Shown: positions 10,474-23,087, counted from the stretch's first letter. The stretch: 64,000 bases of DNA from Cherax quadricarinatus (GCF_038502225.1 NC_091323.1:26518237-26582236); one strand, 5' to 3'. Notes: generated by a model not told the origin, from the sequence alone. Program-made: numbers and translations.

Positions 10474-13400
10474 AAAGTTATCCTGGAGGCATAGCATCTG
10501 AGAGTGAAGTTATCCTCGAGGTATAGCATCTGAGAGTGAAGTTATCCTCGAGGTATAGCATCTGAGAGTGAAGTTATTCTCGAGGTATAGCATCTCAGAG
10601 TGAAGTTATCCTCGAGGTATAGCATCTGAGAGTGAAGTTATCCTCGAGGTATAGCATCTGAGAGTGAAGTTATTCTCGAGGTATAGCATCTCAGAGTGAA
10701 GTTATCCTCGAGGTATAGCATCTGAGAGTGAAGTTATCCTCGAGGTATAGCATCTGAGAGTGAAGTTATCCTCGAGGTGTAGCATCTGAGAGTGAAGTTA
10801 TCTTCGAGGTATAGCATCTGAGAGTAAGTTATCCTCGAGGTATAGTATCTGAGAGTGAAGTTATCCTCGAGGTATAGCATCTGAGAGTGAAGTCATCCTC
10901 GAGGTATAGCATCTGAGAGTGAAGTTATCCTCGAGGTATAGCATCGGAGAGTGAAGTTATCCTCGAGGTATAGCATCTGAGAGTGAAGTTATCCTCGAGG
11001 TATAGTATCTGAGAGTGAAGTTATCCTCGGGGTATAGCATCTGAGAGTGAAGTTATCCTCGAGGTATAGCATCTGAGAGTGAAGTTATCCTCGAGGTATA
11101 GCATCTGAGAGCGAAGTTATCCTCGAGGTGTAGCATATGAGAGTGAAGTTATCCTCGATGTATAGCATCTGAGAGTGAAGTTATCCTCGGGGTATAACAT
11201 CTGAGAGTGAAGTTATCCTCGAGGTATAGCATCGGAGAGTGAAGTTATCCTCGAGGTATAGCATCTGAGAGTGAAGTTAATCTTGGGGTATAGCATCTGA
11301 GAGTGAAGTTATCCTCGAGGTATAGCATCTGAGAGTGAAGTTATCCTCGAGGTATAGCATCTGAGAGTGAAGTTATCCTCGAGGTATAGCGTCTGAGAGT
11401 AAGTTATCCTCGAGGTATAGCATCTGAGAGTGAAGTCATCCTCGAGGTATAGCATCTGAGAGTGAAGTTATCCTCGAGGTATAGCATCTGAGAGTAAGTT
11501 ATCCTCGAGGTATAGCATCTGAGAGTAAGTTATCCTCGAGGTATAGCATCTGAGAGTGAAGTTATCCTCGAGGTATAGCATCTGAGAGTAAGTTATCATC
11601 GAGGTATAGCATCTGAGAGTGAAATTATCCTCGAGATATAGCATCTGAGAGTGAAGTTATCCTCGAGGTATAGCATCTGAGAGTAAGTTATCCTCGAGGT
11701 ATAGCATCTGAGAGTGAAATTATCCTCGAGATATAGCATCTGAGAGTAAGTTATCCTCGAGGTATAGCATCTAAGAATGAAGTTTTCCTCGAGGTATAGC
11801 ATCTGAGGGAAGTTATCCTCGAGGTATAGCATCTGAGAGTAAGTTATCCTCGAGGTATAGCATCTAAGAGTGAAGTTATCCTCGAGGTATTGCATCTAAG
11901 AGTGAAGTTATCCTCGAGGTATAGCATCTGAGAGTAAGTTATCCTCGAGGTATAGCATCTGAGAGTGAAGTTATCCTCGAGGTGTAGCATCTGATAGTAA
12001 GTTATCCTCGAGGTATAGCATCTGAGAGTGAAGTTATCCTCGAGGTATAGCATCTGAGAGTGAAGTTATCCTCGAGGTATAGCATCTGAGAGTAAGTTAT
12101 CCTCGAGGTATAGCATCTAAGAGTGAAGTTATCCTCGAGGTATAGCATCTGAGAGTGAAGTTATCCTCGATGTATAGCATCTGAGAGTAAGTTATCCTCG
12201 AGGTATAGCATCTGAGAGTGAAGTTATCCTCGAGGTATAGCATCTGATAGTAAGCTATCCTCGAGGTATAGCATCTGAGAGTGAAGTTATCCTCGAGGTA
12301 TAGCATTTGAGAGTGAAGTTATCCTCGAGGTATAGCATCTGAGAGTGAAGTTATCCTCGAGGTATAGTATCTGAGAGTAAGTTATCCTCGAGGTATAGCA
12401 TCTGAGAGTGAAGTTATCCTCGGGGTATAGCATCTGAGAGTGAAGTTATCCTCGAGGTATAGCATCGGAGAGTGAAGTTATCCTCGAGGTATAGCATCTG
12501 AGAGTGAAGTTATCCTCGAGGTATAGCATCTGAGAGTGAAGTTATCCTCGAGGTATAGCATCTGAGAGTGAAGTTATCCTCAAGGTATAGCATCAGAGAG
12601 TGAAGTAATCCTCGAGGTATAGCATCTGAGAGTGAAGTTATCCTCGAGGTATAGCATCTGAGAGTGAAGTTATCCTCGAGGTATAGCATCTGAGAGTGAA
12701 GTTATCCTCGAGGTATAGCATCTGAGAGTGAAGTTATCCTCGAGGTATAGCATCTGAGAGTGAAGTTATCCTCGAGGTATAGCATGTGAGAGTGAAGTTA
12801 TCCTCGAGGTATAGCATCTGAGAGTGAAGTTATCCTCGGGGTATAACATCTGAGAGTGAAGTTATCCTCGAGGTATAGCATCGGAGAGTGAAGTTATCCT
12901 CGAGGTATAGCATCTGAGAGTGAAGTTATCCTCGAGGTATAGCATCGGAGAGTGAAGTTATCCTCGAGGTATAACATCTGAGAGTGAAGTTATCCTCGAG
13001 GTATAGCATCTGAGAGTGAAGTTATCCTCGAGGTGTAGCATCTGAGAGTGAAGTTATCCTCGAGGTATAGCATCTAAGAGTGAAGTTATCCTCGAGGTAT
13101 AGCATCTGAGAGTGAAGTTATCCTCGAGGTATAGCATCTGAGAGTGAAGTTATCCTCGAGGTATTGCATCTAAGAGTGAAGTTATCCTCGAGGTATAGCA
13201 TCTGAGAGTAAGTTATCCTCGAGGTATAGCATCTGAGAGTGAAGTTATCCTCGAGGTATAGCATCTGAGAGTGAAGTTATCCTCGAGGTATAGCATCTGA
13301 GAGTGAAGTTATCCTCGAGGTATAGCATCTGAGAGTGAAGTTATCCTCGAGGTATAGCATCTGAGAGTGAAGTTATCCTCGATGTATAGCATCTGTGAGT

Positions 13401-16188
13401 GAAGTTATCCTCGAGCTATAGCATCTGAGAGTGAAGTTATCCTCGAGGTATAGCGTCTGAGAGTAAGTTATCCTCGAGGTATAGCATCTGAGAGTGAAGT
13501 TATCCTCGATGTATAGCATCTGAGAGTGAAGTTATCCTCGAGGTATAGCATCTGAGAGTAAGTTATCCTCGAGGTATAGCATCTGAGAGTAAGTTATCCT
13601 CGAGGTATAGCATCTGAGAGTGAAGTTATCCTCGAGGTATAGCATCTGAGAGTAAGTTATCATCGAGGTATAGCATCTGAGAGTGAAATTATCCTCGAGA
13701 TATAGCATCTGAGAGTGAAGTTATTCTCGAGGTATAGCATCTGAGAGTAAGTTATCCTCGAGGTATAGCATCTGAGAGTGAAATTATCCTCGAGATATAG
13801 CATCTGAGAGTAAGTTATCCTCGAGGTATAGCATTTAAGAATGAAGTTTTCCTCGAGGTATAGCATCTGAGGGAAGTTATCCTCGAGGTATAGCATCTGA
13901 GAGTAAGTTATCCTCGAGGTATAGCATCTAAGAGTGAAGTTATCCTCGAGGTATTGCATCTAAGAGTGAAGTTATCCTCGAGGTATAGCATCTGAGAGTA
14001 AGTTATCCTCGAGGTATAGCATCTGAGAGTGAAGTTATCCTCGAGGTGTAGCATCTGATAGTAAGTTATCCTCGAGGTATAGCATCTGAGAGTGAAGTTA
14101 TCCTCGAGGTATAGCATCTGAGAGTGAAGTTATCCTCGAGGTATAGCATCTGAGAGTAAGTTATCCTCGAGGTATAGCATCTAAGAGTGAAGTTATCCTC
14201 GAGGTATAGCATCTGAGAGCGAAGTTATCCTCGATGTATAGCATCTGAGAGTAAGTTATCCTCGAGGTATAGCATCTGAGAGTGAAGTTATCCTCGAGGT
14301 ATAGCATCTGATAGTAAGCTATCCTCGAGGTATAGCATGTGAGAGTGAAGTTATCCTCGAGGTATAGCATTTGAGAGTGAAGTTATCCTCGAGGTATAGC
14401 ATCTGAGAGTGAAGTTATCCTCGAGGTATAGTATCTGAGAGTAAGTTATCCTCGAGGTATAGCATCTGAGAGTGAAGTTGTCCTCGAGGTATAGCATCTG
14501 AGAGTGAAGTTATCCTCGGGGTATAGCATCTGAGAGTGAAGTTATCCTCGAGGTATAGCATCGGAGAGTGAAGTTATCCTCGAGGTATAGCATCTGAGAG
14601 TGAAGTTATCCTCGAGGTATAGCATCTGAGAGTGAAGTTATCCTCGAGGTATAGCATCTGAGAGTGAAGTTATCCTCAAGGTATAGCATCTGAGAGTGAA
14701 GTAATCCTCGAGGTATAGCATCTGAGAGTGAAGTTATCCTCGAGGTATAGCATCTGAGAGTGAAGTTATCCTCGAGGTATAGCATCTGAGAGTGAAGTTA
14801 TCCTCGAGGTATAGCATCTGAGAGTGAAGTTATCCTCGAGGTATAGCATCTGAGAGTGAAGTTATCCTCGAGGTATAGCATGTGAGAGTGAAGTTATCCT
14901 CGAGGTATAGCATCTGAGAGTGAAGTTATCCTCGGGGTATAGCATCTGAGAGTGAAGTTATCCTCGAGGTATAGCATCGGAGAGTGAAGTTATCCTCGAG
15001 GTATAGCATCTGAGAGTGAAGTTATCCTCGAGGTATAGCATCGGAGAGTGAAGTTATCCTCGAGGTATAGCATCTGAGAGTGAAGTTATCCTCGAGGTAT
15101 AGCATCTGAGAGTGAAGTTATCCTCGAGGTGTAGCATCTGAGAGTGAAGTTATCCTCGAGGTATAGCATCTAAGAGTGAAGTTATCCTCGAGGTATAGCA
15201 TCTGAGAGTGAAGTTATCCTCGAGGTATAGCATCTGAGAGTGAAGTTATCCTCGAGGTATAGCATCTGAGAGTAAGTTATCGTCGAGGTATAGCATCTGA
15301 GAGTAAGTTATCCTCGAGGTATAGCATCTGAGAGTGAAGTTATCCTCGAGGTATAGCATCTGAGAGTGAAGTTATCCTCGAGGTATAGCATCTGAGAGTA
15401 AGTTATCCTCGAGGTATAGCATCTGAGAGTAAGTTATCCTCAAGGTATAGCATCTGAGAGTGAAGTTATCCTCGAGGTATAGCATCTGAGAGTAAGTTAT
15501 CATCGAGGTATAGCATCTGAGAGTGAAATTATCCTCGAGATATAGCATCTGAGAGTAAGTTATCCTCGAGGTATAGCATCTAAGAGTGAAGTTATCCTCG
15601 AGGTATAGCATCTGAGGGAAGTTATCCTCGAGGTCTAGCATCTGAGAGTAAGTTATCCTCGAGGTATAGCATCTAAGAGTGAAGTTATCCTCGAGGTATT
15701 GCATCTAAGAGTGAAGTTATCCTCGAGGTATAGCATCTGAGAGTAAGTTATCCTCGAGGTATAGGATCTGAGAGTGAAGTTATCCTCGAGGTATAGGATC
15801 TGAGAGTGAAGTTATCCTCGAGGTATAGCATGTGAGAGTGAAGTTATCCTCGAGGTATAGCATCTGAGAGTGAAGTTATCCTCGAGGTATAGCATCTGAG
15901 AGTGAAGTTATCCTCGAGGTATAGCATCTGAGAGTGAAGTTATCCTCGAGGTATAGCATCTGAGAGTGAAGTTATCCTCGATGTATAGCATCTGAGAGTG
16001 AAGTTATCCTCGAGGTATAGCATCTGAGAGTGAAGTTATCCTCGATGTATAGCATCTGAGAGTGAAGTTATCCTCGAGGTATAGCATCTGAGAGTGAAGT
16101 TATCCTCGAGGTATAGCATCTGAGAGTGAAGTTATCCTCGATGTATAGCATCTGAGAGTGAAGTTATCCTCGAGGTATAGCATCTGAA
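10474..16188. repeat. 32-bp minisatellite, about 5.7 kb, about 180 copies, with ~2.06-kb higher-order repeat
   Basis: The unit core is CCTCGAGGTATAGCATC, preceded by GAGAGTGAAGTTAT. The standard unit is 32 bp, and a common variant lacks one G (31 bp). Each unit contains the palindrome CCTCGAGG. Variant combinations recur at a distance of 2064 bp: the same mixed block begins (minus strand) at 11895 and 13959 and, in a shortened version, at 15704. Minus-strand frames (YLEDNFTLRCYTSRI) are periodic artefacts, alternating where 31-bp units shift phase. Confidence 0.97.
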
Positions 16189-16249
16189 AACGAATTTCAC
16201 CTTTCTAGTTTTTTCTAACTCGTTCAAAGTAATAAATGAAAACTTTCAT

Positions 16250-16540
16250 CTAACATCAACTGATCCATCGAACAACACCAACTGATCCATCAAACGCCAA
16301 CTGATCCATGTAACTCCAGTTGATCCATCTAACAACACTTGATCCATCTAACGACACCACCTGATCCATCTAACAACACCAACTGATCCATCTAACTCCA
16401 GTTGATCCATCTAACTCCAGTTGATCCATCTAACAACACCAACTGATCCATCTAACAACACCAACTGATCCATCTAACAACACCAACTGATCCATCTAAC
16501 AACACCAACTGATCCATCTAACAACACCAACTGATCCATC
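16250..16540. repeat. 22-bp minisatellite
   Basis: About 13 copies of AACACCAACTGATCCATCT-type units of 22 bp, with a shorter variant TAACTCCAGTTGATCCATC. It begins about 60 bp after the 32-bp array but is unrelated in sequence. Confidence 0.93.
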
Positions 16541-17194
16541 ATTAATGTCGGAACTACTACTTAGTATCCCATATTGTTTGAGTTTTACAATATAATATAA
16601 TATATAAGAAGTGAGTTTGGCATGACAAAACGCTAACATTGAACTCTGTAATACTTGCTCATTTCATGAATAAATTACCTGTGTGTAGTTACGATGCAAT
16701 ACAATAAAAAATGATGTATGTGTGTGCATAATTCACGCTGGATATTTTAATATCAGTACAGCTGAGTATATACACAGATTGGTGTATATGTCTGTATATA
16801 TACACAGAGTTTGATCTTTGCTTTAGCGATTAGAGATTCATCTTGATAGTGTACAAGTGAATTGCGCCCTTAATGACCCATGTGTTGCCATTATGGCTTT
16901 AAACTTAATGAACTAATATATCGGCTTGGGGTCTCATTCACTATTTCTCTGTGATATGTGTTAATGTTCTTGCCAGCGGTGGCTGCCGAGAGCTGCTAAA
17001 GCAGTTTTCTCAGCGCCACGATAACGAAGAAACGGTAGAGCAAACTTTTGTTAGGAGAGTGTTTCACTCTGTGTTGATCTTTATCAAGTCATGACTTAAT
17101 AAAGCTCTACACAGAGGTAAATGTTGTCCTAAGAAAAATTTGTTCTTGTACTGTTATCGCAGTATGTAAGAAGAGATAGCAGTGATAGCGAGTG
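16541..17194. other. No gene seen; contains one fold-back
   Basis: AT-rich. Arms 17067-17091 and 17092-17116 are reverse complements at about 22 of 25 positions with no loop (CTTTATCAAGTCA / TGACTTAATAAAG). Confidence 0.6.
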
Positions 17195-17330
<136 letters not shown>

Positions 17331-18209
17331 GTAATTGTAAATATAATTTTTAGTGTGAGTGTAATTGAATAGTTGCTAAGTTTATAAGTTTTTGAAGTTC
17401 AAATTCTGTCAGTTACCATGAACCCCCCCCCCCCTCAAAAAAATCCAAGTTTAATTGATTTTTGCTTTAGTGAAATGTGTTGAGAATACTGAGCTAACAG
17501 TAATGTGTAAATTGTTAGATTTTTAAGCACAGATGTTAAAAAACAGTGGATATAAATACATCATTCTGGCTCATACCAAACAAGTTTAATGATTCTTAAT
17601 GTTATTTACTGGTTGTTCAAGGTTACACTCGTCTTGTGAACTTTTATTCCTGGACGGTAATAAAGTCTCAATTTGTGGTAATAAATGACTTCTCTCGCTC
17701 CGTGCGTCCTAATAGTCTCATTAACGTTATGATGAAATTAAAAGTCGCCTGACCCAAATACAAATTTGCTTCACAATATGTCTCCAATTTAACACATGAG
17801 TTAACATTGTCGAGGTGCGGGAGGAGACGAGACAAGCCTCTCCTCTCCTCTACAAAGAGAAAGGGTTGCCCTGGCGATGGTTGAGGGCTTCTGATAAGAG
17901 GAATTGGAGCTTCCTTTCATCGGATCTAACCTGATTACCACTCCCCCCCCCATCGTAATTCTCCGCAGACATGGTCGTACTTGTGGTTAATGGACTTAAC
18001 TTTCTGCAAGTGGAAAGTCAGGAAAATTGGTGTTAAAAGATGAAGAAGACCGGACACTGAATACAGACCGTGGAAGTAAGGGAGGGGGCACAGACTAAAC
18101 TCTCAGAAAAGAAAAGGAACCCAGACATAAAGTAGCAATAAGACACAATCAGGAGACTGATTTATACAACGTTTCACCTACTTGAGTTGCATCAGCTCAA
18201 GAAACAAAA
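17331..18209. other. No gene seen
   Basis: Unique-looking sequence with short C and A homopolymers near 17425. 18165-18180 carries an AACGTTTCAC motif of the dispersed ACGTTTCG repeat group. Confidence 0.5.
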
Positions 18210-20728
18210 TCATAAGAACATAAGAACATAAGAAAGGAGGAACACTGCAGCAGGCCCGCTGGCCCACACTAGGCAGATCCTTTACAATTCATCCCACTAA
18301 CAAACATTTGACCTACCCAATTTTCAATGCTACCCAAGAAATAAGCTCTGATGTGCAAGTCCCACTCAAATCCAACCCATCCCACTCATGTATTTATCCA
18401 ACCTAAATTTGAAACTACCCAAAGTCCTAGCCTCAATAACCCAACTAGGTAGACTGTTCCACTCATCTACTACCCTATTTCCAAACCAATACTTTCCTAT
18501 GTCCTTTCTAAATCTAAACTTATCTAATTTAAATCCATTACTGCGGGTTCTCTCTTGGAGAGATATCCTCAAGACCTTGTTAATATCCCCTTTATTAATA
18601 CCTATCTTCCACTTATACACTTCGATCAGGTCTCCCCTCATTCTTCGTCTAACAAGTGAATGTAACTTAAGAGTCTTCAATCTTTCTTCATAAGGAAGAT
18701 TTCTAATGCTATGTATTAATTTAGTCATCCTACGCTGAATGTTTTCTAACGAATTTATGTCCATTCTGTAATATGGAGACCAGAATTGAGCTGCATAATC
18801 TAGGTGAGGCCTTACTAATGATGTATAAAGCTGCAGTATGACCTCTGGACTTCTGTTGCTTACACTTCTTGATATAAATCCCAGTAATCTATTTGCCTTA
18901 TTACGTACGCTTAGGCATTGCTGTCTTGGTTTAAGGTTGCTGCTTACCATAACCCCCAAGTCCTTTTCGCAATCTGTATGGTTAAGTTCTACATTATTTA
19001 ACTTATAAGTGCTAGGGTTATGGACACTCCCGAGCTTCAGAACCTTGCATTTATCTACATTGAACTGCATCTGCCACTTTTCTGACCAAGAGTAGAGTTT
19101 GTCTAAATCCTCCTGAAGTTCCCTAACATCTACGTTTGAATCAATTATCCTACCTATCTTCGTGTCATCGGCGAATTTGCTCATATCACTAGTAATTCCT
19201 TCATCAAGATCATTGATATATATTATAAACAACAACGGGCCCAAGACTGATCCCTGTGGAACGCCACTTGTTACTGATCCCCACTCGGATTTAACCCCAT
19301 TTATGGACACTCTTTGCTTCCTGTCTGTGAGCCATGATTCGATCCACGAGAGCACCCTTCCCCCAATGCCATGAGCTGCTACTTTCTTCAACAGTCTTTG
19401 GTGCGGAACTCTATCAAATGCCTTACTAAAATCTAAGTAAATAATATCAAATTCTTTATCGTGGTCAACAGCCTCAAAAGCTTTACTGAAGAAAGTCAAT
19501 AAATTAGTTAGACAAGACCGGCCTCTTGTGAATCCATGCTGAGTATCATTAATCAAGCTATGCTTATCGAGATGGCTTCTTATAATCTCAGCTATAATTG
19601 ACTCTAGTAATTTGCCTACAATTGAGGTCAGGCTTATTGGGCGGTAATTTGACGGTAACGACTTGTCCCCTGTTTTAAAAATAGGAATTACATTAGCCAT
19701 CTTCCACATATCAGACACTGCACCTGTTTGAAGAGATAAATTAAAAATATTAGTTAATGGTTCACAGACTTCCATTTTGCATTCCTTTAGAACCCTTGAA
19801 AAAACCTCATCAGGACCCGGTGACTTATTTTGCTTTAGTCTGTCTATCTGCTTCACAACCATTTCACTAGTGACTGTGATGTTACATAATTTATCTTCTT
19901 CTGATCCACTATAAAAATTAATTACCGGAATATTATTAGTGTCTTCCTGTGTAAAAACCGAGAGAAAATAATTATTTAAAATCGAGCACATTTCATTCTC
20001 TTTGTCAGTAAGATGCCCATAGTTATTTTTAAGGGGACCTATCTTATCTCTGACTTTTGTTCTATAGACCTGGAAAAAACTTTTTGGGTTAGTTTTAGAA
20101 TCCCTAGCAACTTTAATTTCATAGTCCCTTTTAGCTTTTCTTATCCCCTTTTTAATGTCCCTCTTAATGTCAATATACTGATTCATAAGATGACCCTCGC
20201 CTCTTTTGATACGCCTATAAATTCCTTTCTTATGCCCTAGTAGATATTTCAGCCTATTATTCATCCATTTTGGGTCATTTCTATTTGATCTAATTTCCTT
20301 ATAAGGGATAAACGTTCTTTGAGCAGCATGTATTGTGTTCAGAAAACTGTCATATTGATAGCTCTCTTCGTTACCCCAGTCAACAGATGATAAGTGTTCT
20401 CTAAGCCCATCGTAATCTGCTAGGCGAAAATCTGGGACTGTTACTGAGTTATCCCTACTATCATACTTCCATTCAATTCTACATGTAATTGATTTGTGGT
20501 CGCTGGCACCCAGTTCCTCTGAAACTTCTAAATTATTAACAAGGGATTCATTGTTTGCCAGAACTAAGTCAAGCAGGTTATTACCCCTTGTAGGTTCTGT
20601 CACAAACTGCTTCAAAAAACAATCCTGAACTACTTCTAAGAAATCGTAAGATTCTAAATTCCCAGTTAAGAAATTCCAATCAATATGACTAAAGTTAAAG
20701 TCTCCTAGAATTACTACATTATCGTGCA
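18210..20728 (-). mobile_element. LINE-A copy 2, 5'-truncated
   Basis: On the minus strand the element ends with GGCCAGCGGGCCTGCTGCAG followed by three or four TTCTTATG units. The 5' truncation lies inside the endonuclease domain near 20728. It is nearly identical to the copies at 21345-22241 and 51113-51798 and clearly different from copy 1. Confidence 0.95.
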
Positions 20729-20750
20729 TTATCAGCAGTGTATAAAACAT
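18366..20750 (-). CDS. LINE-A ORF2, endonuclease N-terminus missing, RT intact
   Basis: 794 codons without a stop. The first about 8 residues come from flanking DNA; homology to copy 1 begins at DNVVILGDFN. Present: endonuclease GDFNFSHIDW and ASDHKS motifs, RT NYRPISLTS, IYLDFSKAFDRVPH, SGVPQGSVLGPLLF and KFADDTKIG, then VRPHLDYAAQFWSP and a C-terminal GKYWFGNRVVDEWN block. All visible RT catalytic residues are kept, but the endonuclease lacks its N-terminal part, so autonomous transposition is unlikely. Confidence 0.93.
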   Translation of the reverse strand: MFYTLLIMHDNVVILGDFNFSHIDWNFLTGNLESYDFLEVVQDCFLKQFVTEPTRGNNLLDLVLANNESLVNNLEVSEELGASDHKSITCRIEWKYDSRDNSVTVPDFRLADYDGLREHLSSVDWGNEESYQYDSFLNTIHAAQRTFIPYKEIRSNRNDPKWMNNRLKYLLGHKKGIYRRIKRGEGHLMNQYIDIKRDIKKGIRKAKRDYEIKVARDSKTNPKSFFQVYRTKVRDKIGPLKNNYGHLTDKENEMCSILNNYFLSVFTQEDTNNIPVINFYSGSEEDKLCNITVTSEMVVKQIDRLKQNKSPGPDEVFSRVLKECKMEVCEPLTNIFNLSLQTGAVSDMWKMANVIPIFKTGDKSLPSNYRPISLTSIVGKLLESIIAEIIRSHLDKHSLINDTQHGFTRGRSCLTNLLTFFSKAFEAVDHDKEFDIIYLDFSKAFDRVPHQRLLKKVAAHGIGGRVLSWIESWLTDRKQRVSINGVKSEWGSVTSGVPQGSVLGPLLFIIYINDLDEGITSDMSKFADDTKIGRIIDSNVDVRELQEDLDKLYSWSEKWQMQFNVDKCKVLKLGSVHNPSTYKLNNVELNHTDCEKDLGVMVSSNLKPRQQCLSVRNKANRLLGFISRSVSNRSPEVILQLYTSLVRPHLDYAAQFWSPYYRMDINSLENIQRRMTKLIHSIRNLPYEERLKTLKLHSLVRRRMRGDLIEVYKWKIGINKGDINKVLRISLQERTRSNGFKLDKFRFRKDIGKYWFGNRVVDEWNSLPSWVIEARTLGSFKFRLDKYMSGMGWI

Positions 20751-20784
20751 AGAGGGTCAGGTGCGGGTCAGGTAATACCGAGCA

Positions 20785-21101
20785 GTGGTGAGGTCTTCGT
20801 CTGAAGGCCAGATATCGCCAGGTGAGGTCTTGGTCTGAAGGTCAGGTATCGCCAGGTGAGGTCTTGGTCTGAAGGCCAGGTATCGCCAGGTGAGGTCTTG
20901 GTCTGAAGGTCAGGTATCGCCAGGTGAGGTCTTGGTCTGAAGGCCAGGTATCGCCAGGTGAGGTCTTGGTCTGAAGGCCAGATATCGCCAGGTGAGGTCT
21001 TTGTCTGAAGGCCAGGTATCGCCAGGTGAGGTCTTGGTCTGAAGGCCAGATATCGCCAGGTGAGGTCTTGGTCTGAAGGCCAGGTATCGCCAGGTGAGGT
21101 C
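20785..21101. repeat. 34-bp minisatellite
   Basis: About nine copies of a unit containing GGTCTTGGTCTGAAGGCC and AGGTATCGCCAGGTGA. Since 34 is not a multiple of three, the minus-strand frame at 20768-21154 cycles through three peptides. The array lies between two oppositely oriented LINE-A copies. Confidence 0.95.
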
Positions 21102-21344
21102 ATAATTTGTTTATCCAAGATAATATATGCGTTTGGTTTTAATACGGTGTACATCCCTCTGGTTTATTCTCTGTTGTTGATGAGGTGAATAATGGTATCC
21201 TCGAGGCGCCTTAGAACTGCCGTATTCTTGGTAAATAAGATGTGTCTGCTTCCAGTTCATGATGTGGGAATGTGTACTGTGGTGTATCACTCATATGTTG
21301 GGTATATTATAAATTCTGTATGCATACTTGTGTTGGAGTCTAGT

Positions 21345-22119
21345 ATCAAACGTAGATGTTATGGAACTTCAGGGGGATTTAAACAAACTCTATTCTTGGT
21401 CAGAAAAGTGGCAGATGCAGTTCAATGTAGATAAATGCAAGGTTCTGAAGCTTGAGAGTGCCCATAACCCTAGTACTTATAAGTTAAATGATGTAGAACT
21501 TAGCCATACAGATTGCAAAAAGGACTTGGGGGTTATGGTGAGCAGCAACCTTAAACCAAGACAGCAATGCCTAAGCGTACGTAATAAAGCAAATAGATTA
21601 CTGGGATTTATATCAAGAAGTGTAAGCAACAGAAGTCCAGAGGTCATACTGCAGCTTTATACATCATTAGTAAGGCCTCACCTAGATTATGCAGCTCAGT
21701 TCTGGTCTCCGTATTACAAAATGGACATAAATTCGTTAGAAAACATTCAGCGTAGGATGACTAAATTAATACATAGCATTAGAAATCTTCCTTATGAAGA
21801 AAGATTGAAGACTCTTAAGTTACATTCACTTGTTAGACGAAGAATGAGGGGAGACCTGATCGAAGTGTATAAGTGGAAGATAGGTATTAATAAAGGGGAT
21901 ATTAATAAGGTCTTGAGGATGTCTCTCCAAGAGAGAACCCGCAGTAATGGATTTAAATTAGATAAGTTTAGATTTAGAAAGGACATAGGAAAGTATTGGT
22001 TTGGAAATAGGGTAGTTGATGAGTGGAACAGTCTACCTAGTTGGGTTATTGAGGCTGGGACTTTGGGTAGTTTCAAATCTAGGTTGGATAAGTACATGAG
22101 TGGGAGGGGTTGGATTTGA
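21345..22119 (+). CDS. LINE-A RT C-terminal fragment
   Basis: Open through LYSWSEKWQMQFNVDKCKVL, VRPHLDYAAQFWSPYYKM and GKYWFGNRVVDEWN to a TGA stop. The catalytic palm is absent. The Met at 21328 lies in flanking DNA. An inactive remnant that differs from copy 2 by only a few residues. Confidence 0.9.
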
Positions 22120-22241
22120 GTGAGACTTTCACATCAGAGCTTATTTCTTGGGTGGCATTGAAAATTGGGTTGGGCAAATGTTTTGTTAGTGGGCCAACAG
22201 GCCTCCTGCAGTGTTCCTCCTTTCTTATGTTCTTATGTTCT
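21345..22241 (+). mobile_element. LINE-A copy 3, 5'-truncated
   Basis: Starts at TCAAACGTAGATGTTATGG, just after the RT active-site region, and ends with GTTCCTCCTTTCTTATGTTC. It is head-to-head with copy 2, about 0.6 kb from its 5' end. Confidence 0.94.
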
Positions 22242-22518
22242 GACAGTCTCACATATATAACAGCGATCACACCACTCACTAGATGCTGTAGGCTTCAACT
22301 GTTAGTGTGTTCACGTTAGGGTGAGGCGTTTTAGTGAATTCTTCGAGTGTTGGTATAGATGAATTAGTGGAGACAGACTTCATGTGTTGTATTAAGACTA
22401 GGCGTCGCACACTACTACCCATGAGACGAGGAATATAGTATAACTGTTCATGAGGAACTGAGACGCGGGGACAGGAGCTGAGAATCCATCCCCGCAACCA
22501 AAGTTAATGAAGTGCGGC

Positions 22519-22830
22519 GGCACAGCCACCACCACTACACCATTATTGCATCACCAGCACAACACAACAACCGCAATACCACCACAACCACTACAGTCTC
22601 CACCACAACAACCACAATACTATCACCACCACCACCACCTCCTCCACTACTACCACTACCATCAGTAATAACATACCACCAGCAACACCATATCACTACC
22701 ACCACCACCTCTTCACAAACAACACACCACCAGCAAAACACATCATCTTTACCACTACAACACCCCCACAACATACCACCATCACCACTATCAACACAGT
22801 CACCACCACTATCAGCAGCGTCACCATCAA
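22519..22830. repeat. Imperfect (CCA/ACC)n trinucleotide-rich stretch
   Basis: Low-complexity CAC/ACA sequence. The Thr-rich plus-strand frame and Val-rich minus-strand frame are artefacts. Just upstream, 22470-22505 (GGACAGGAGCTGAG, CCCCGCAACC) weakly resembles a LINE-C 3' end. Confidence 0.85.
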
Positions 22831-23087
22831 CAATTGCACTCGAAGCCCCACAAACTAATTAGCACCTCTCCCCTTGGGCGAAAAATTTAATTATCGATAT
22901 ATATAACTTCTGGCACCAATCTGCTGTAAATTAATTTTGATAACTGAGGATGCGCATCACTGATATAGAAGTGTGTGGTGCATAAGAGGCATTAGATTCT
23001 CTCTCACGTCCAGGGGTGTGGAGCATACTACCTGTGCTATTTATGAATACCTCTCGGCCTGATGATACCACAACCACTGGGAAGATC

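Noticed and set aside
11596..15704. Minus-strand ORFs reading YLEDNFTLRCYTSRI
   Set aside because: Generated by alternating 31- and 32-bp units of the minisatellite; phase shifts produce and end the frames.
10474..16188. CRISPR-like array
   Set aside because: Units are contiguous with no unique spacers, and the genome is eukaryotic.
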